Positions 52,625 through 63,639 of a DNA stretch of 64,000 bases are shown here, in pieces; the first letter of the stretch is position 1, and each line of letters starts with the position of its first letter. The notes under the pieces are model-generated. The model had not been told where the DNA came from. It ran no database searches and saw nothing but the letters and a program-made list of their open reading frames with translations. The DNA comes from Capra hircus (taxonomy: Eukaryota > Chordata > Mammalia > Artiodactyla > Bovidae): the NCBI RefSeq assembly GCF_001704415.2, contig NC_030822.1, forward strand, positions 55,855,345 through 55,919,344. Reading direction: 5' to 3'. A program made the translations under genes and the position numbers.

Positions 52625-53402
52625 AAAAGGCAAGATATACCCATCCAAATGCAGAGTTCCAAAGAATAGCAAGTAGAGATAAGAAACACTTCCTCAGTGA
52701 TCAATGCAAAGAAAGAGAAGAAAACAATAAAAGGAGAAAGACTAGCGATCTCTTCAAGAAAATCAGAGATACCAAGGGAACATTTCAGACAGATGGGCAC
52801 AATAAAGGACAGAAACAGTATGGATCTAACAGAAGCAGAAGATATTAAAAAGAGGTGGCAAGAATACATGGACCTATACCAAAAAAGATCTTCATGACCC
52901 AGATAACCACGATGGTGTGATCACTCACCTAGAGCCAGACATCCTGGAATGCAAAGTCAAGTGGGCCTTAGGAAACATCACTACAAACAAAGCTATTGGA
53001 CGTGATGGAATTCCAACTGAGCTGTTTCAAATCCTAAAAGATGATGCTGTTAAAGTGCTGCACTCAATATGCCAGCAAATTTGGAAAATTCAGCAGGGGC
53101 CACAGGACTGGAAAAGGTCAGTTTTCATTCCAATACCAAAGAAAGGCAATGCCAAAGAATGCTCAAACTACCACACAGCTGTACTCATCTCACACACTAG
53201 TAAAGTAATGCTCAAAATTCTCCAAGCCAGGCTTCAGCAGTACATGAACCATGAACTTCCAGATGTGCAAGCTGGATTTAGAAAAGGCAGAGAAACCAGA
53301 GTTCAAACTGTCAACATCCTTTGGATCATAGAAAAAGCAAAAGAATTCCAGGAAAACATCTAATTCTGCTTCACTGACTACACTAAAGCCTTTGACTGTG
53401 TG

Positions 53403-53586
53403 AGTGGAAGTTTCTCAGTCATGTGTGACTCTTCACGACTCCATGGACTATACAGTCTATGAGATTCTCCAGGCCAGAATACTGGAGTGAATAACCATTC
53501 CCTTTTCCAGGGAATCTTCCCAACCCAGGCTTCGAACCCAGGTCTCCCACATCGCTGGCGAATTCTTTACCTGCCACCAGGGAAGC
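53403..53586 (-). mobile_element. Bov-tA SINE inside the same BovB, with target duplication
   Basis: Same ACTATACAGTC-bearing subtype as 45242-45435. Flanked by CCTTTGACTGTGTG (53389-53402) and CCTTTGATTGTGTG (53587-53600), which are BovB coding bases for the FDCV block. Confidence 0.94.
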
Positions 53587-55235
53587 CCTTTGATTGTGTG
53601 GATGACAACAAAACGTGGAAAATTCTTCCAGACATGAGAATACCAGACCACCTTATCTGCCTCCTGAGGAATCTGTATGCAGGTCAAGAAGCAACAGTTA
53701 GAACCAGGCATGGAACCAGAACATGGTTCCTAATCGGGAAAGGAGCATGTTAAGGCTGTATATTGTCACCCTGCTTATTTAACTTGTATGCAGAGTACAT
53801 CATGCAAAATGCCAGGTGGGATGAAGCACAAGTTGGAATCAAGAGAGCCGGGAGAAATATCAATAATGTCAGATATGCAGATGACCCTATCCTTATGGCA
53901 GCAAGCAAAGAGGAGCTAAAAAGCTTCTTGATGAAAATGAAAGAGGAGACTGAAAAAGCTGGCTGAAAACTCAACTTTCAAAAATGAAAGTCATGGCATC
54001 CAGTCCCATTGCTTCATGGCAGATCGATAGGGAAACGATGGAAACAGTGACCGATTTTATTTTCTTGGGCTCCAAAAATCTCTGCAGATGGTGACTGCAG
54101 CCATGAAATTAAAAGACGCTTGTCCTTGGAAGAAAAGCTATGAGCAACCTAGACAACATATTAAAAGGCAGAGACATTACTTTACCAACAAAGGTCCATA
54201 TAGTCAAAGCTATAGTTTTTCCAGTAGTCACGTATGGATGTGAGAGTTGGACCATAAAGAATGCTGAGTGCCAAAGAACTGTTGCTTTTGAACTGTGGTG
54301 TTGGAGAAAACTCGAGAGTGTCTTGAACAGCAAGGAGATCCAACCAGTCCATCCTAAAGGAAATCAGTCCTGAATATTCAATGGAAGGACTGATGCTAAA
54401 ACGGAAACTCCAAAACTTTGGCCACTTGATGTGAAGAACTGACTCCATGGAAAAGACCCTGATGCTGGGAAAGACTGAAGGAGGGAGGAGAAGGGGATGA
54501 TTGAAGATGAGATGGTTGGATGGTACCACTGACTCGATAGGCATGAGTTCGAGCAAGCTCTGGGAGTTGGTAATGGACAGGGAAGCCTGGCATGCTCCAG
54601 TCCATGGGGTTGCAAAGGGTCGGACACGACTGAGCGACTGAACTGAACTGAGCTACCTATTTAGTTTTTTAATATTCTTTATTCCTTCTTTGTGTTTTGG
54701 ACTTTCATCTTTATCATTTTTCTGTAGGTTTTATAGTATGAATGTGCTAAAAATTAATATTTTGGTATCTTATTTTATATTAAAGCATCTTTATTTTGTC
54801 CATGTTTTTCAAGGATGTTTTTCATGGAGTATATGATTCTAAGTTGGCAGTTCTATTTATTTATTTTAGCACTTTAAATATGTCACTCTAGTGCCTTCTG
54901 GCTTTTATAGTATATGTTGAAAAATTATCAGTTTATTGTTGTTTTTGCTTGTTTTTTTCCTCTGAATATTTTAAGATATTCTCCTCATTTTTGGTTTTCA
55001 GCATTTTAACTAGTACATGCTTAGATGAAGCCTTTTTAAAATTATATTCTGAGTTTTTTTGAATCTATAGGTTGATGACTTTCATCAGATTTAGAAATTT
55101 CTCAGTGCTATTTTCTTCAAATATTGCCTCATTTCATTATATATCCTCACTTCTGATAAATCGAGTACATACATGACTTTAGACACCTTCATGTCTCTTA
55201 AGCTCTATTCACTCTAGCCTTCTTCCAGGAAGAGA

Positions 55236-56009
55236 CTTCTAGACTTTTTCAAAGGAAAAGAACCTCAAGCAGACAAAAGGGGTTTTGCTGACACCGGAAG
55301 ACATCAGCAGGATTTGTCGGAGAATAATGTGACTGGCATTTGCAGGGCATAGTAGTGTAGAGGAGAGAACTATGCAGATGGAGAGCTTCAGAAATCTGCC
55401 TAGGAGTATTCTTGATTTCTTAGCTGAGTATTTATTACGTATCATCAAGTGAAATTCCTTGATGCTGCAAAAATTACAATCTTTAATTTGCTACAAGTTA
55501 AAAAAAAAAAACTTTAGAATTCACATAAAAGTGGGAGACATCTATATTCTAGCCAATCACAGTAGAGAGAATTTATTGAATACCCAGGATATTAAATAGA
55601 GATCCCAATAGAATCATTTGTTAGGTAAATTAATGGTGTGTACATGCAAAAGTCTTTGAAACATCTCAAAAGGATCAAGCTGAACAACAAATAATTTAGC
55701 TACTTCCACCTTCCCCCCACCCCAAATAAATGCTCTTTAAGGATATTAACAAAATCCAGTCATTCAACAGTGTAACATTCACAATGTCTAGTTTACAATT
55801 ATAATTTAATAGACATATCAAGAAGCAGGAGAATACAACTCATAATCAGGAGAAAATCAGTTAACAAAGCATAGTCAGGAATAAGAAAAATGATATAACT
55901 AGCAAACAATTTAAAACACTTTTTTATTTAAAAAGCTCAAGAATTTATAGAAACTGTAACCATAATAATTATATTAATTGAAATTCTAAAATATAAACTA
56001 ATGGAACAT
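55236..56009. other. AT-rich DNA, part L1-like
   Basis: From about 55700 (AAATCCAGTCATTCAACAGT, GAAGCAGGAGAATACAACTC, 'ataatcaggagaaaatcag') it resembles the front part of an old L1/HAL1 in plus orientation. The part 55236-55700 is unassigned. No gene. Confidence 0.35.
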
Positions 56010-56177
56010 CAAAAGTTCACTAGGAAAAAATGTACATGTTCAATTGATTTTCAACATGGTAATTCAATGAGGAAATGGTGTTGAAACAACTGGGTATCTG
56101 TTTGGATAAAAATGAACTTCATTTCTTAAGTCACAACATGAACAAGTGTTTATTCAAAATGGATCACGAATCTCTGT

Positions 56178-56519
56178 CAGTTCAGCTCAGTTCAGTTCAG
56201 TTCAGTTGCTCAGTCATATACGACTCTTTGCTACTCTCATCCTCTGTTGTTCCCTTCTTCTCCTGCCCTCAATCTTTCCCAGCATCAGGGTCTTTTCCAG
56301 TGAGTCAACTCTTCACATCAGGTGGCCAAAGGATTCAAGTTTCAGCTTCAGCATCAGTTCTTCCAATGAAGACCCAGGACTGATCTCCTTTAGGATGGAC
56401 TGGTGGGATCTCCTTGCAGTCCAAGGGACTCTCAAGAGTCTTCTCCAACACCACAGTTCAAAAGCATCAATTCTTCAGTGCTCAGCTTTCTTTATAGTCC
56501 AACTCTCACATCCATACAT
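56178..56519 (-). mobile_element. BovB 3'-end fragment with target duplication
   Basis: Tail AGTTCAGCTCAGTTCAGTTC at left; a short internal deletion near 56235 removes the segment between the tail and the CTCATCCTCTG block. Flanked by GAATCTCTGT (56168-56177) and GAACCTCTGT (56520-56529). Confidence 0.93.
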
Positions 56520-56779
56520 GAACCTCTGTAAAAGATACAATTATAGACCTCTGAAACAAAAGAGGAGAAAATGTTTGTGAACTGAGTATAGGCAAAAGTT
56601 TCTTAGATAGAACACAAACAAATGAGAAAATAAAAAATTATAAATATAACTTCATCAAAATTTTAAACTTCTACTTTTCAAAAGATTCCAGTAAGAAAGT
56701 TAAAAGACAAGCTTATACACTCAGAGAAGATACTTTATGTATATATATACACACATATATATATCTACATATATATAGG

Positions 56780-56860
56780 TAATGCAGGAGACCCTGGTTC
56801 AATTCCTGAGGCAGGAAGATCCCCTGGGGAAGGGATAGACTATCCACTCCAGTATTCTTA
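56780..56860 (+). mobile_element. Bov-tA SINE fragment
   Basis: Central part only: TAATGCAGGAGACCCTGGTT to CCACTCCAGTATTCTT; directly followed by a full copy. Lies in TA-rich simple sequence (56735-56779). Confidence 0.9.
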
Positions 56861-57045
56861 GGCTTCCCTGGTGGCTCAGATGGTAAAGAATCTGCCTGCA
56901 ATGTGGGTGACCCGGGTTCAATTCTGGGTTGGGAAGATCCCCTGGAGGAGGGCATGGCAACTCACTCCAGTATTCTCATCTGGAGAATTCCTATGGACAG
57001 AGGAGACTGGAGGTCACAAAGAGTCAGACACGACTGAGCGACTAA
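56861..57045 (+). mobile_element. Bov-tA SINE, complete
   Basis: Head GGCTTCCCTGGTGGCTCAGA, B box GGGTTCAATTCTGGG, body and ACACGACTGAGCGACTAAGC end, running straight into a CA repeat. One of the best-preserved Bov-tA heads here. Confidence 0.95.
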
Positions 57046-57116
57046 GCACACAACACACACACAACACACACACACACACACACACACTATATGTATATAT
57101 ATATATATATATATCT
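57046..57116. repeat. CA then TA microsatellite
   Basis: (CA)n from about 57046 to 57090 then (TA)n to 57116; grown from the SINE tail and the older TA target. Confidence 0.92.
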
Positions 57117-57330
57117 GATAAAGAACTTGCATCGAAGGCATATAAAGAAGCATTATAGCTCAATAATAAAAGCACAAATAGCTACATTTTAAAACATGGG
57201 CAAAATATTTGAACAGAGCTTCACAAAGGAAGATATGCAGTAACCAATACTATCTGAAACATACTTAATATTATTAGTCACCAGGGAAATGCAAATTAAA
57301 AAGCAAATAGAAAAGCATTACATACCCATT

Positions 57331-57848
57331 CAGTTCGGCTCAGTTCAGTCACTCAGTTGTGTCCCACTCTTTGAGACCTCATGGACTGCAGCATGACAGG
57401 CCTCCTTGTCCATCACCAACTCCTGGAGTTTACTCAAACTCATGCCATCCAACCATCTCATCCTCTGTCATCCCCTTTTCCTCCCTCCTTCAATCTTTCC
57501 CAGCATCAGAGTCTTTTCCAATGAGTCAGTTCTTCGCATCAGGTGGCCAAAGTATTGGAGTTTCAGCTTCAGCATCAGTTCTTCCAATGAATATTTAGGA
57601 CTGATTTCCTTTAGGATGGATTGGTTGGATCTCCTTGCTGTCCAAGGGATTCTCAAGAGTCTTCTCCATCACCACAGTTCAAAAGCATCAATTCTTGGTG
57701 CTCAGCATCCTTTATAGACTACTGGAAAAACCATAGCTTTGACTAGACAGACCTTTGTTGGCAAAGTAACGTCTCTGCTTCTTAATAAGCTGTGTAAGTT
57801 GGTCATAGCTTTTCTTCCAAGGAGCAAGTGTCTTTTAATTTCACGGCT
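57331..57848 (-). mobile_element. BovB 3' fragment
   Basis: Tail CAGTTCGGCTCAGTTCAGTC at left; runs past the C-terminal coding part, with a deletion near 57715 where the GAGAGTTGG block is lost. Confidence 0.92.
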
Positions 57849-58063
57849 ATTAGAGTGGCTAAAATTTAAAACTCTGACAATGCTAAGAGTTGACAAGGAT
57901 GTAAAACAACTGGAATTCTAACATTCCAAACGGGAGTGTAAAATGACACCATTTTGATAAACATTCAACATTTTCTTGTTTAGTTAAATCTGCACCTACT
58001 GTATAACTAAGGAACTGTTCTACTAAATATATAAAAGAAATGAAGAGATATGCTCACAAGAAA

Positions 58064-58533
58064 GTTCAGTTCAGTTCAGTTCATTTGCTTAGTCTTATCC
58101 AACTGTTTGTGACCCCATGGACTGCACAGCATGCCAGGTTTCCCTGTCCATCACCAACTCCTGGAGCTAGCCCAAACTAATGTCCATTGAGTTGGTGATG
58201 CCACCCAACCATCTCATCCTCTGTCATCCCCTTCTCCTCCTGCCCTCAATCTTTCCCAGCATCAGGGTCTTTTCAAATGAGTCAGTTCTTCGCATCAGGT
58301 GGCCAAAGTATTGGAGTTTCAGCTTCAGCATCAGTCCTTCCAAAGAATATTCAGGACTGATTTCCTTTAGAATTGACTGGTTGGATCTCCTTTCAGCCCA
58401 AGGGACTCAAGAGTCTTTTCCAACACCACAGTTCAAAAGCATCAATTCTTTGGTACTTAGCTTTCTTTATAGTCCACCTCTCACATCCATACATGACTAC
58501 TGGAAAAACCATAGCTTTGACTAGTATGAAAAG
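58064..58533 (-). mobile_element. BovB 3' fragment with target duplication
   Basis: Tail GTTCAGTTCAGTTCATTTGC at left to the CATAGCTTTGACTAG block at right. Flanked by GCTCACAAGAAA (58052-58063) and GCTCATAAGAAA (58534-58545). Confidence 0.93.
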
Positions 58534-58903
58534 GCTCATAAGAAAAGTTTATGCATAAATATTTATAGCTGCTTTATTTACTATAGCAAAAAAATGAAAA
58601 TAACCTAAATGCCTACCAATAAGTAAATTTTTGTAGTATATTATACAAAATACATATATATATATTATAGTATATTATACACTATTCAGAAAGAAAAAGG
58701 ACCAAACTTCTAATACACACAACAATATGTATGATTTCAAAACATTATGCTGAGTCAAATAAACCAGACACAAAAGGATGCTCTTTTTCAAAAGGCAAAC
58801 TTTATCTACTAATAAAAAACATATTAGTAGTTTTCTAAAAAAATCTAGAGGAAATAGAGGGGTCATTGTCTGCAAAAAGTCACAAAGAAAATTTAGGGTG
58901 ATA

Positions 58904-59380
58904 CAAATGTCATTATTTCATTCTTTTTGATGCCGTTTACAGCAAGATGGACGGACCTAGAGATTATCGTTAAGTCAGAAAGAGAGAGACAAATGCATAT
59001 GATATCACTTATATGTGGAATCTAAAATATAATACAAACCACTGAAGCAATATCTATGAAACCAAAACAGACTCACGGATATAGAGAACAGATTTGTGGT
59101 TGCCAAGGGGAAGCAGTGGTAGGAGAGGGAAGGATTAGATGTTTTGGATTAGTAGAAGCAAACTATTATATATAGGATGAATAAATAATAAGTTCCTATT
59201 GTATAATGCAGGGAATTATATTCAATATCCCATGATGACCCATAATGGAAAGGAATATGAACAGGAATATATATATATTAAATATATATGTATAACCAAA
59301 AGACTGCTAAACAGAAGAAATTAACACAGCATTGTAAATCAACTATATATCAATAAAATTTTTTTTTTAAAGAAAACTGA
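58904..59380 (+). mobile_element. Artiodactyl L1 3' end inserted in L1M 3' UTR
   Basis: 'gatggacggacctagagattatcg' and ATATCACTTATATGTGGAAT near 59000, TTGTAAATCAACTATATATC and a T/A-rich tail. A 7-bp GGTGATA lies at both ends (58897-58903, 59381-59387), and the old L1 3' UTR resumes directly after. Confidence 0.85.
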
Positions 59381-59525
59381 GGTGATAGAAAACATCTATA
59401 TCTTTTTTGGACTAGTGATTATGTGGATGTAAGCATTTGTCATGAATCTTTACAATTCAAACCAGTTGCTAAAATGCGTTATTGTATGTAAATTAAACGT
59501 CAGTAAAATTATTTTAAACATAAAA

Positions 59526-60862
59526 GAGAAAAATTTACTGGAAGATCACTTTTATCCTTTAGAGGCCTTTTAGGATTTGTTAAGTAGGTTTACTTCAGTT
59601 TTGTACTACTCTGAAGATATAGCTAGGACTCCTAACATTTGCCACTTACTAGGATATGACCTTTCTTAGCTCTTGACTGAAAGTCTATAGGGTTCACCAA
59701 GATATTTCCATTCTATTTATGTCAAAATTGTAATCTTTACCTCCCAAACTGTGGCTCTTTTTCCAGAGGTTCTCCTTATGCACAAATAATTTAGAAATTA
59801 TTCAAAGAACTAGAAAAATATAGATTTGGGGGACTCAACTGGAGGTCTCTCCTTTACTGTTATAATCTTTCAGTTAAAGTTCTCTTGGCAGATCTAAACA
59901 ATGAATGTCTCTTCTGCTTGAATAAACCACCACTCTCTGTGTGGGTTCTCTGCACCTGTTTAGAAAATGCCTTTGGGGACAAAGTGAGTATAAATGAAGT
60001 GTTCACTTCCTATACTATACTTCTGCTATAATTGTTCTCTAATGCCTAGAAACAAAAGCTTTTATATTTTTTGTTTAGCTTTTAAAGTTGTTTATGGAAT
60101 GTACTGCAACCTGATTGGAACCAGAGGTTCAGGTGTAGTCTTTTAAAATCAATTTTTCTCACACTTACAAAGTAAACAGAACAAACCACAGAAGAAACAT
60201 AATTAAAGGGACAGAAAATAAGAATGAGATACATTCACAATAAGAAAAAAAAAAACACGGAAAAATCAAAATTATTGCTAGTGTATGTCTTTGTTTGGCT
60301 CTGGAAACTATTTTTCTGTTTATCTTTGACATTTTCTCCACTCTTTTTTTCCCCAGAAATTCTTCTATTCAGAATACAATTCTAATCACCAAGTCTCAAC
60401 TTTCCTGTAATGTAATATAATCCATTTATTATATTATCATTGGCTTTCTCAATTTTTATCTATAAGTACCCAACTTACTTTGTCCATTTTACTATTTACT
60501 GGTTCGTTGATTTCCCCTTCATAGCTAACACTAATAACAGATTTGCTAACTCTTTTTTGCTTTTTGATTGCATCCTTTTATGGCTCAAGTATATATCAAG
60601 TTCTCTTCTGCTTCATTATCATCTCTCTCTCATCTATGGTCAGCTCTGCTTGTTCACCTTGCACATTTATTTCCTATCATAGGTTTTAGTCATATATCTA
60701 GTGGTTGTTTATTAATACTTATGAATGAAGAACCCCATCCATTTGTTTAGTAAGCTGATGTAGGTTTCATGAGTCTAATCCTTATGTTTGCAACTGCACA
60801 TGGGGAAGATTTACTACAAATGATAGGCAGTTATCTGCAGGCTTTCTGGGTAAAGAGTAGGC
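59526..60862. other. AT-rich unique DNA, nothing recognised
   Basis: No gene or named repeat. Open frames near 60440-60750 are F/L/I-rich and unsupported. Confidence 0.5.
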
Positions 60863-60875
60863 AAGCAGGCAGGCT

Positions 60876-61157
60876 GCTGCTGCTGCTGCTGCTGCTAAGT
60901 CGCTTCAGTCATGTCCGAATCTGTGCGACCCCATAGACGGCAGCCCGCCAGGCTCCCCCGTCCCTGGGATTCTCCAGGCAAGCACACTGGAGTGGGTTGC
61001 CATTTCCTTCTCCAATGCATGAAAGTGAAAAATGAAAGTGAAGTCACTCAGTCGTGTCTGACTCTTAGCGACCCCATGGACTACAGCCCACCAGGCTCCT
61101 CCGTCCATGAGATTTTCCAGGCAAGAGTACTGGAGTGGGTTGCCATTGCCTTCTCTG
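60876..61157 (-). mobile_element. Bov-A2 SINE with (CTG)n tail and target duplication
   Basis: Two Bov-A units with the GTGAAAAATGAAAGTGAAGT linker. Tail of CTG/GCT units at about 60873-60896. Perfect 13-bp repeats AAGCAGGCAGGCT at 60863-60875 and 61158-61170. Confidence 0.95.
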
Positions 61158-61170
61158 AAGCAGGCAGGCT

Positions 61171-62349
61171 AGGAATAGTGAAATTTTCCAAAATAACAGG
61201 GCAGCACTCTGGAGATGGAGTAACTTGGGAAGCACTTTTCTTTTGAATGGAGCTACATTCTTTCTTGTCACTCACTCCTCATTTTCTTTTTATGTCTACT
61301 ACAGCTTCACCTATCAAGTTTATGTCTTCTTGTTTCCTTTTACAGTATTTCCTGGGAAATTGGGGTTGAGCAAAGAAAGTGTAAGGGACCTACCTATTTT
61401 GATAAATTGGGCTGCTTAGGGCTGTTTCTACCATACCAAATTTTATCTGAAAGTCTGATGGGCTCAGTTCAGTGGTTTGGGGCTCTGTCTGGGACTACGG
61501 AGATTGTGGGTAACCAGTTCTACAAAGGAATGTGAGAAACAGCCCCAAGCTCAGAATAGACTAGGGAGTGTCTTGGGTTTGCAAATTTTTGGGGAAAAAA
61601 ATAGCCTCCTACTAAATGGTCTGAGCCTAGAATTTGAATCTAGCTTGCTGTGTTTCAGAGATGGGGTAAGGGAGAGCTGGTTTACTTCTTTTCAGTGAAG
61701 TCTATGCAGTGGAGCTAGGAGAGATTTGGAGAGTGGGAAGGCTGAGCAACATCTGTTCCTTGGTTTCTTGGTTTTCAGACACAAATGAGATTGTAGGGTA
61801 CCGATCCTTTTAGATCTTTACAAATCTCAATGATCAGTTAGTATTTTGATGCTGGTTAAGCAACCCCTTTACGATTTGTAAGATTTCCTCATTGTATTCA
61901 GTCTCATTGTGAAGCTGGGCTTCATCTCTTTCCCACTAAGGAAGCCAAAAACTTTCAGTCCTCCTTCTCTTCATTCTTTGGCAGCCACAATACAGGCAGG
62001 TGAATAAGCTCAGCACATCGGAGGCTTCTGCCCTGAAGTTTGGCACTCTCGAGTGAGTGGCAATACGATGATGGAGTGATTAGACCTCTGTCATGAAGTT
62101 AGCAGTGATGGCAGATGTAGTGAAAAGAGCGGTGTCCTGGCCAGACAGTTTTCTCAGCAGAATAGTTACTGCCTTCCTTTTCTTTGGCCCACTGTAGAGA
62201 CCTCAGCTCCATCTTGTTTATTACCCAAGGCTGCTCTTGTAGTCTTTTCTGTCAATTCTGACGACATTCCAATAAAACATCATTTTGTTAAGATAGCAAA
62301 AATTAGTTTCTATTTCTCACAAGATGACTGCAAACTAACTGATAAGGAT
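61171..62349. other. Unique DNA, nothing firmly recognised
   Basis: No gene. The end (AGTCTTTTCTGTCAATTCTG, CATTCCAATAAAACATC at about 62264-62280) faintly recalls an LTR polyadenylation region, but I cannot name a family. Confidence 0.4.
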
Positions 62350-62369
62350 GCACTTTCAGATTGAGAAGC

Positions 62370-62620
62370 AGCGAAGCACCTGGAGGAACCAGACCGCCTG
62401 CATTTAAGTCTTCAGCTTTGCCGCTTACAAGCTCTGTGAACTAGCCTGTAGATGTATCAGCGTCTCATTTTTAAGTGTGGATAATAACAGTGCCAATCTC
62501 ACTGGCTTGTTTTAATGCTGAAAGAGTTAATATGTGAGAACGACTCGGAACAGCGCCTGGCACAAAGTAAGCACGTTGTAGTTAACACGTCTCCAATAAA
62601 GTATAGGAAAGCTGAGATTG
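62370..62620 (+). mobile_element. MIR SINE, nearly complete
   Basis: 'ccgcctgcatttaagtcttcagctttgccgc', then 'gtggataataacagtgccaatctcactggcttg', GCGCCTGGCACAAAGTAAGC near 62551: whole MIR order. Confidence 0.8.
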
Positions 62621-63390
62621 GGTATCTAGCCTAGATACAGCAGAAAGCAATGAACATCCTATTACATTTCCAGGATGGGATTCTAGTTTATGGCACACAG
62701 CAGCAAAATAGGTAAAGCTTACCCAGAACTCTCGGAATAAAATGTTCATGGAGGGCAAAGTTTGGGCGATTGTTGTTGCTAAAGCAAAGACTACAGGGTA
62801 AAGGAATTATCTTGGCATTTGATGATTTTTTTAAAAAGAAATGAAGCATTTAAATTTCTAAATTCTCAGGCTTTCTACAAACACTGTGAAAGAATAAATT
62901 TTTAGTTGCGTCTTTAGGACTGAGATAAGTGAATACCAAATTTATCAGAGATTATTTTTTTCCCCTGTGGACTGCCAAGTTGTGACATCTGTTGAATTAA
63001 CCAGCTTGCAATGTCTCTTCAGTAGGGCCATGTATCAGGAAAAAAGAGAATACCGAGACACTGGGTTAGATGTATGTTGCAGGATTAGGAGATGTCTTGG
63101 TATGTAGGATCCTTACCCATCACTGAACTTTCCATGCTCTTGGAGATAATCTTGCTGTGCCTATGAATGAGAGAGTTACCCCACAACAACAAACCATTTT
63201 ATCTTTCAATCTACCCTCTTTAACCCCTCACACACCCTTCTTTTCTCCAATTAAATTAGACCACGGCATACCCTAAGGAGAAAATGATAAATAAAACCAA
63301 AGAGAGGAATCTATTCCAAAGAATTGCAGGATTTTCATTTTATTTGCAAAGGTCTTTGGAATGTGTGTAGGAATGAATTTAGAGGATTCT
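62621..63390. other. Unique DNA, nothing recognised
   Basis: No gene or named repeat seen. Confidence 0.5.
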
Positions 63391-63404
63391 CACCAAACTG
63401 GAAG

Positions 63405-63625
63405 GCGGCTTCCCAGATGGTGCAGTGGTTAAGAATCTGTCTGCCAGTGTAGGCAAAGCAAAAGATGCAGGTTCTATCCCAGAGTTGGGAAGATCCCCTG
63501 GAGTAGGAAATGGCAATCCCCTCCAGTATTCTTGCCTGGAAAGTTCCATGGACAGAGGAGTCTGGCTGGCTACAGTCTAGGGAGTTGCAAAGAGTCGACC
63601 ATGACTGAGCAACTGAACACACACA
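63405..63625 (+). mobile_element. Bov-tA SINE with target duplication
   Basis: Head GGCTTCCCAGATGGTGCAGT, GGTTCTATCCCAGAG B-box region, end ATGACTGAGCAACTGAACAC and a short CA run. Flanked by CACCAAACTGGAAG (63391-63404) and CACCAAATTGGAAG (63626-63639). Confidence 0.94.
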
Positions 63626-63639
63626 CACCAAATTGGAAG

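Larger units (their letters stand above)
52133..54655 (+). mobile_element. Older BovB copy carrying two Bov-tA insertions
   Basis: Begins after the endonuclease (CAAAATTCAGACTTAAATTG) and ends with ACTGAACTGAACTGAG. RT palm with YADD at 53874-53885. Open remnants 52917-53363, 53763-53966 and 54140-54373 are separated by stops, a shift near 53965 and two SINE insertions (52424-52624, 53403-53586). More diverged than the other copies; relic only. Confidence 0.93.
51020..55235 (-). mobile_element. Ancient L1M copy (antisense), split by BovB and CHR insertions
   Basis: Collinear parts resembling reverse-complement old L1 sequence: 'aaagtctactttacttgatatttatatag' near 51034, CCAGCTTTCTTTGAGTTAGT near 51071, 'gttttgtccatgtttttcaaggatg' near 54797, CTAAGTTGGCAGTTCTATTT near 54839, TAGGTTGATGACTTTCATCA near 55067. 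BovB 51276-51552, CHR 51940-52085 and BovB 52133-54655 interrupt it. Family assignment approximate. Confidence 0.5.
56010..59525 (+). mobile_element. Ancient L1M copy (sense) split by three BovB tails, SINEs and a younger L1
   Basis: Collinear ORF2 and 3' UTR blocks: 'ggaaatggtgttgaaacaactgg' near 56071, ACTTCATCAAAATTTTAAAC near 56650, 'catgggcaaaatatttgaacagagc' near 57196, GTCACCAGGGAAATGCAAAT near 57276, AGAGTGGCTAAAATTTAAAA near 57852, ATTTATAGCTGCTTTATTTA near 58560, CAAAACATTATGCTGAGTCA near 58738, and the 3' UTR end GTATGTAAATTAAACGTCAG near 59484. Insertions are listed separately. Confidence 0.75.

Noticed and set aside
60440..60750. Hydrophobic open frames as small membrane proteins
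   Set aside because: AT-rich DNA yields F/L/I-rich frames; no start context or conservation evidence.
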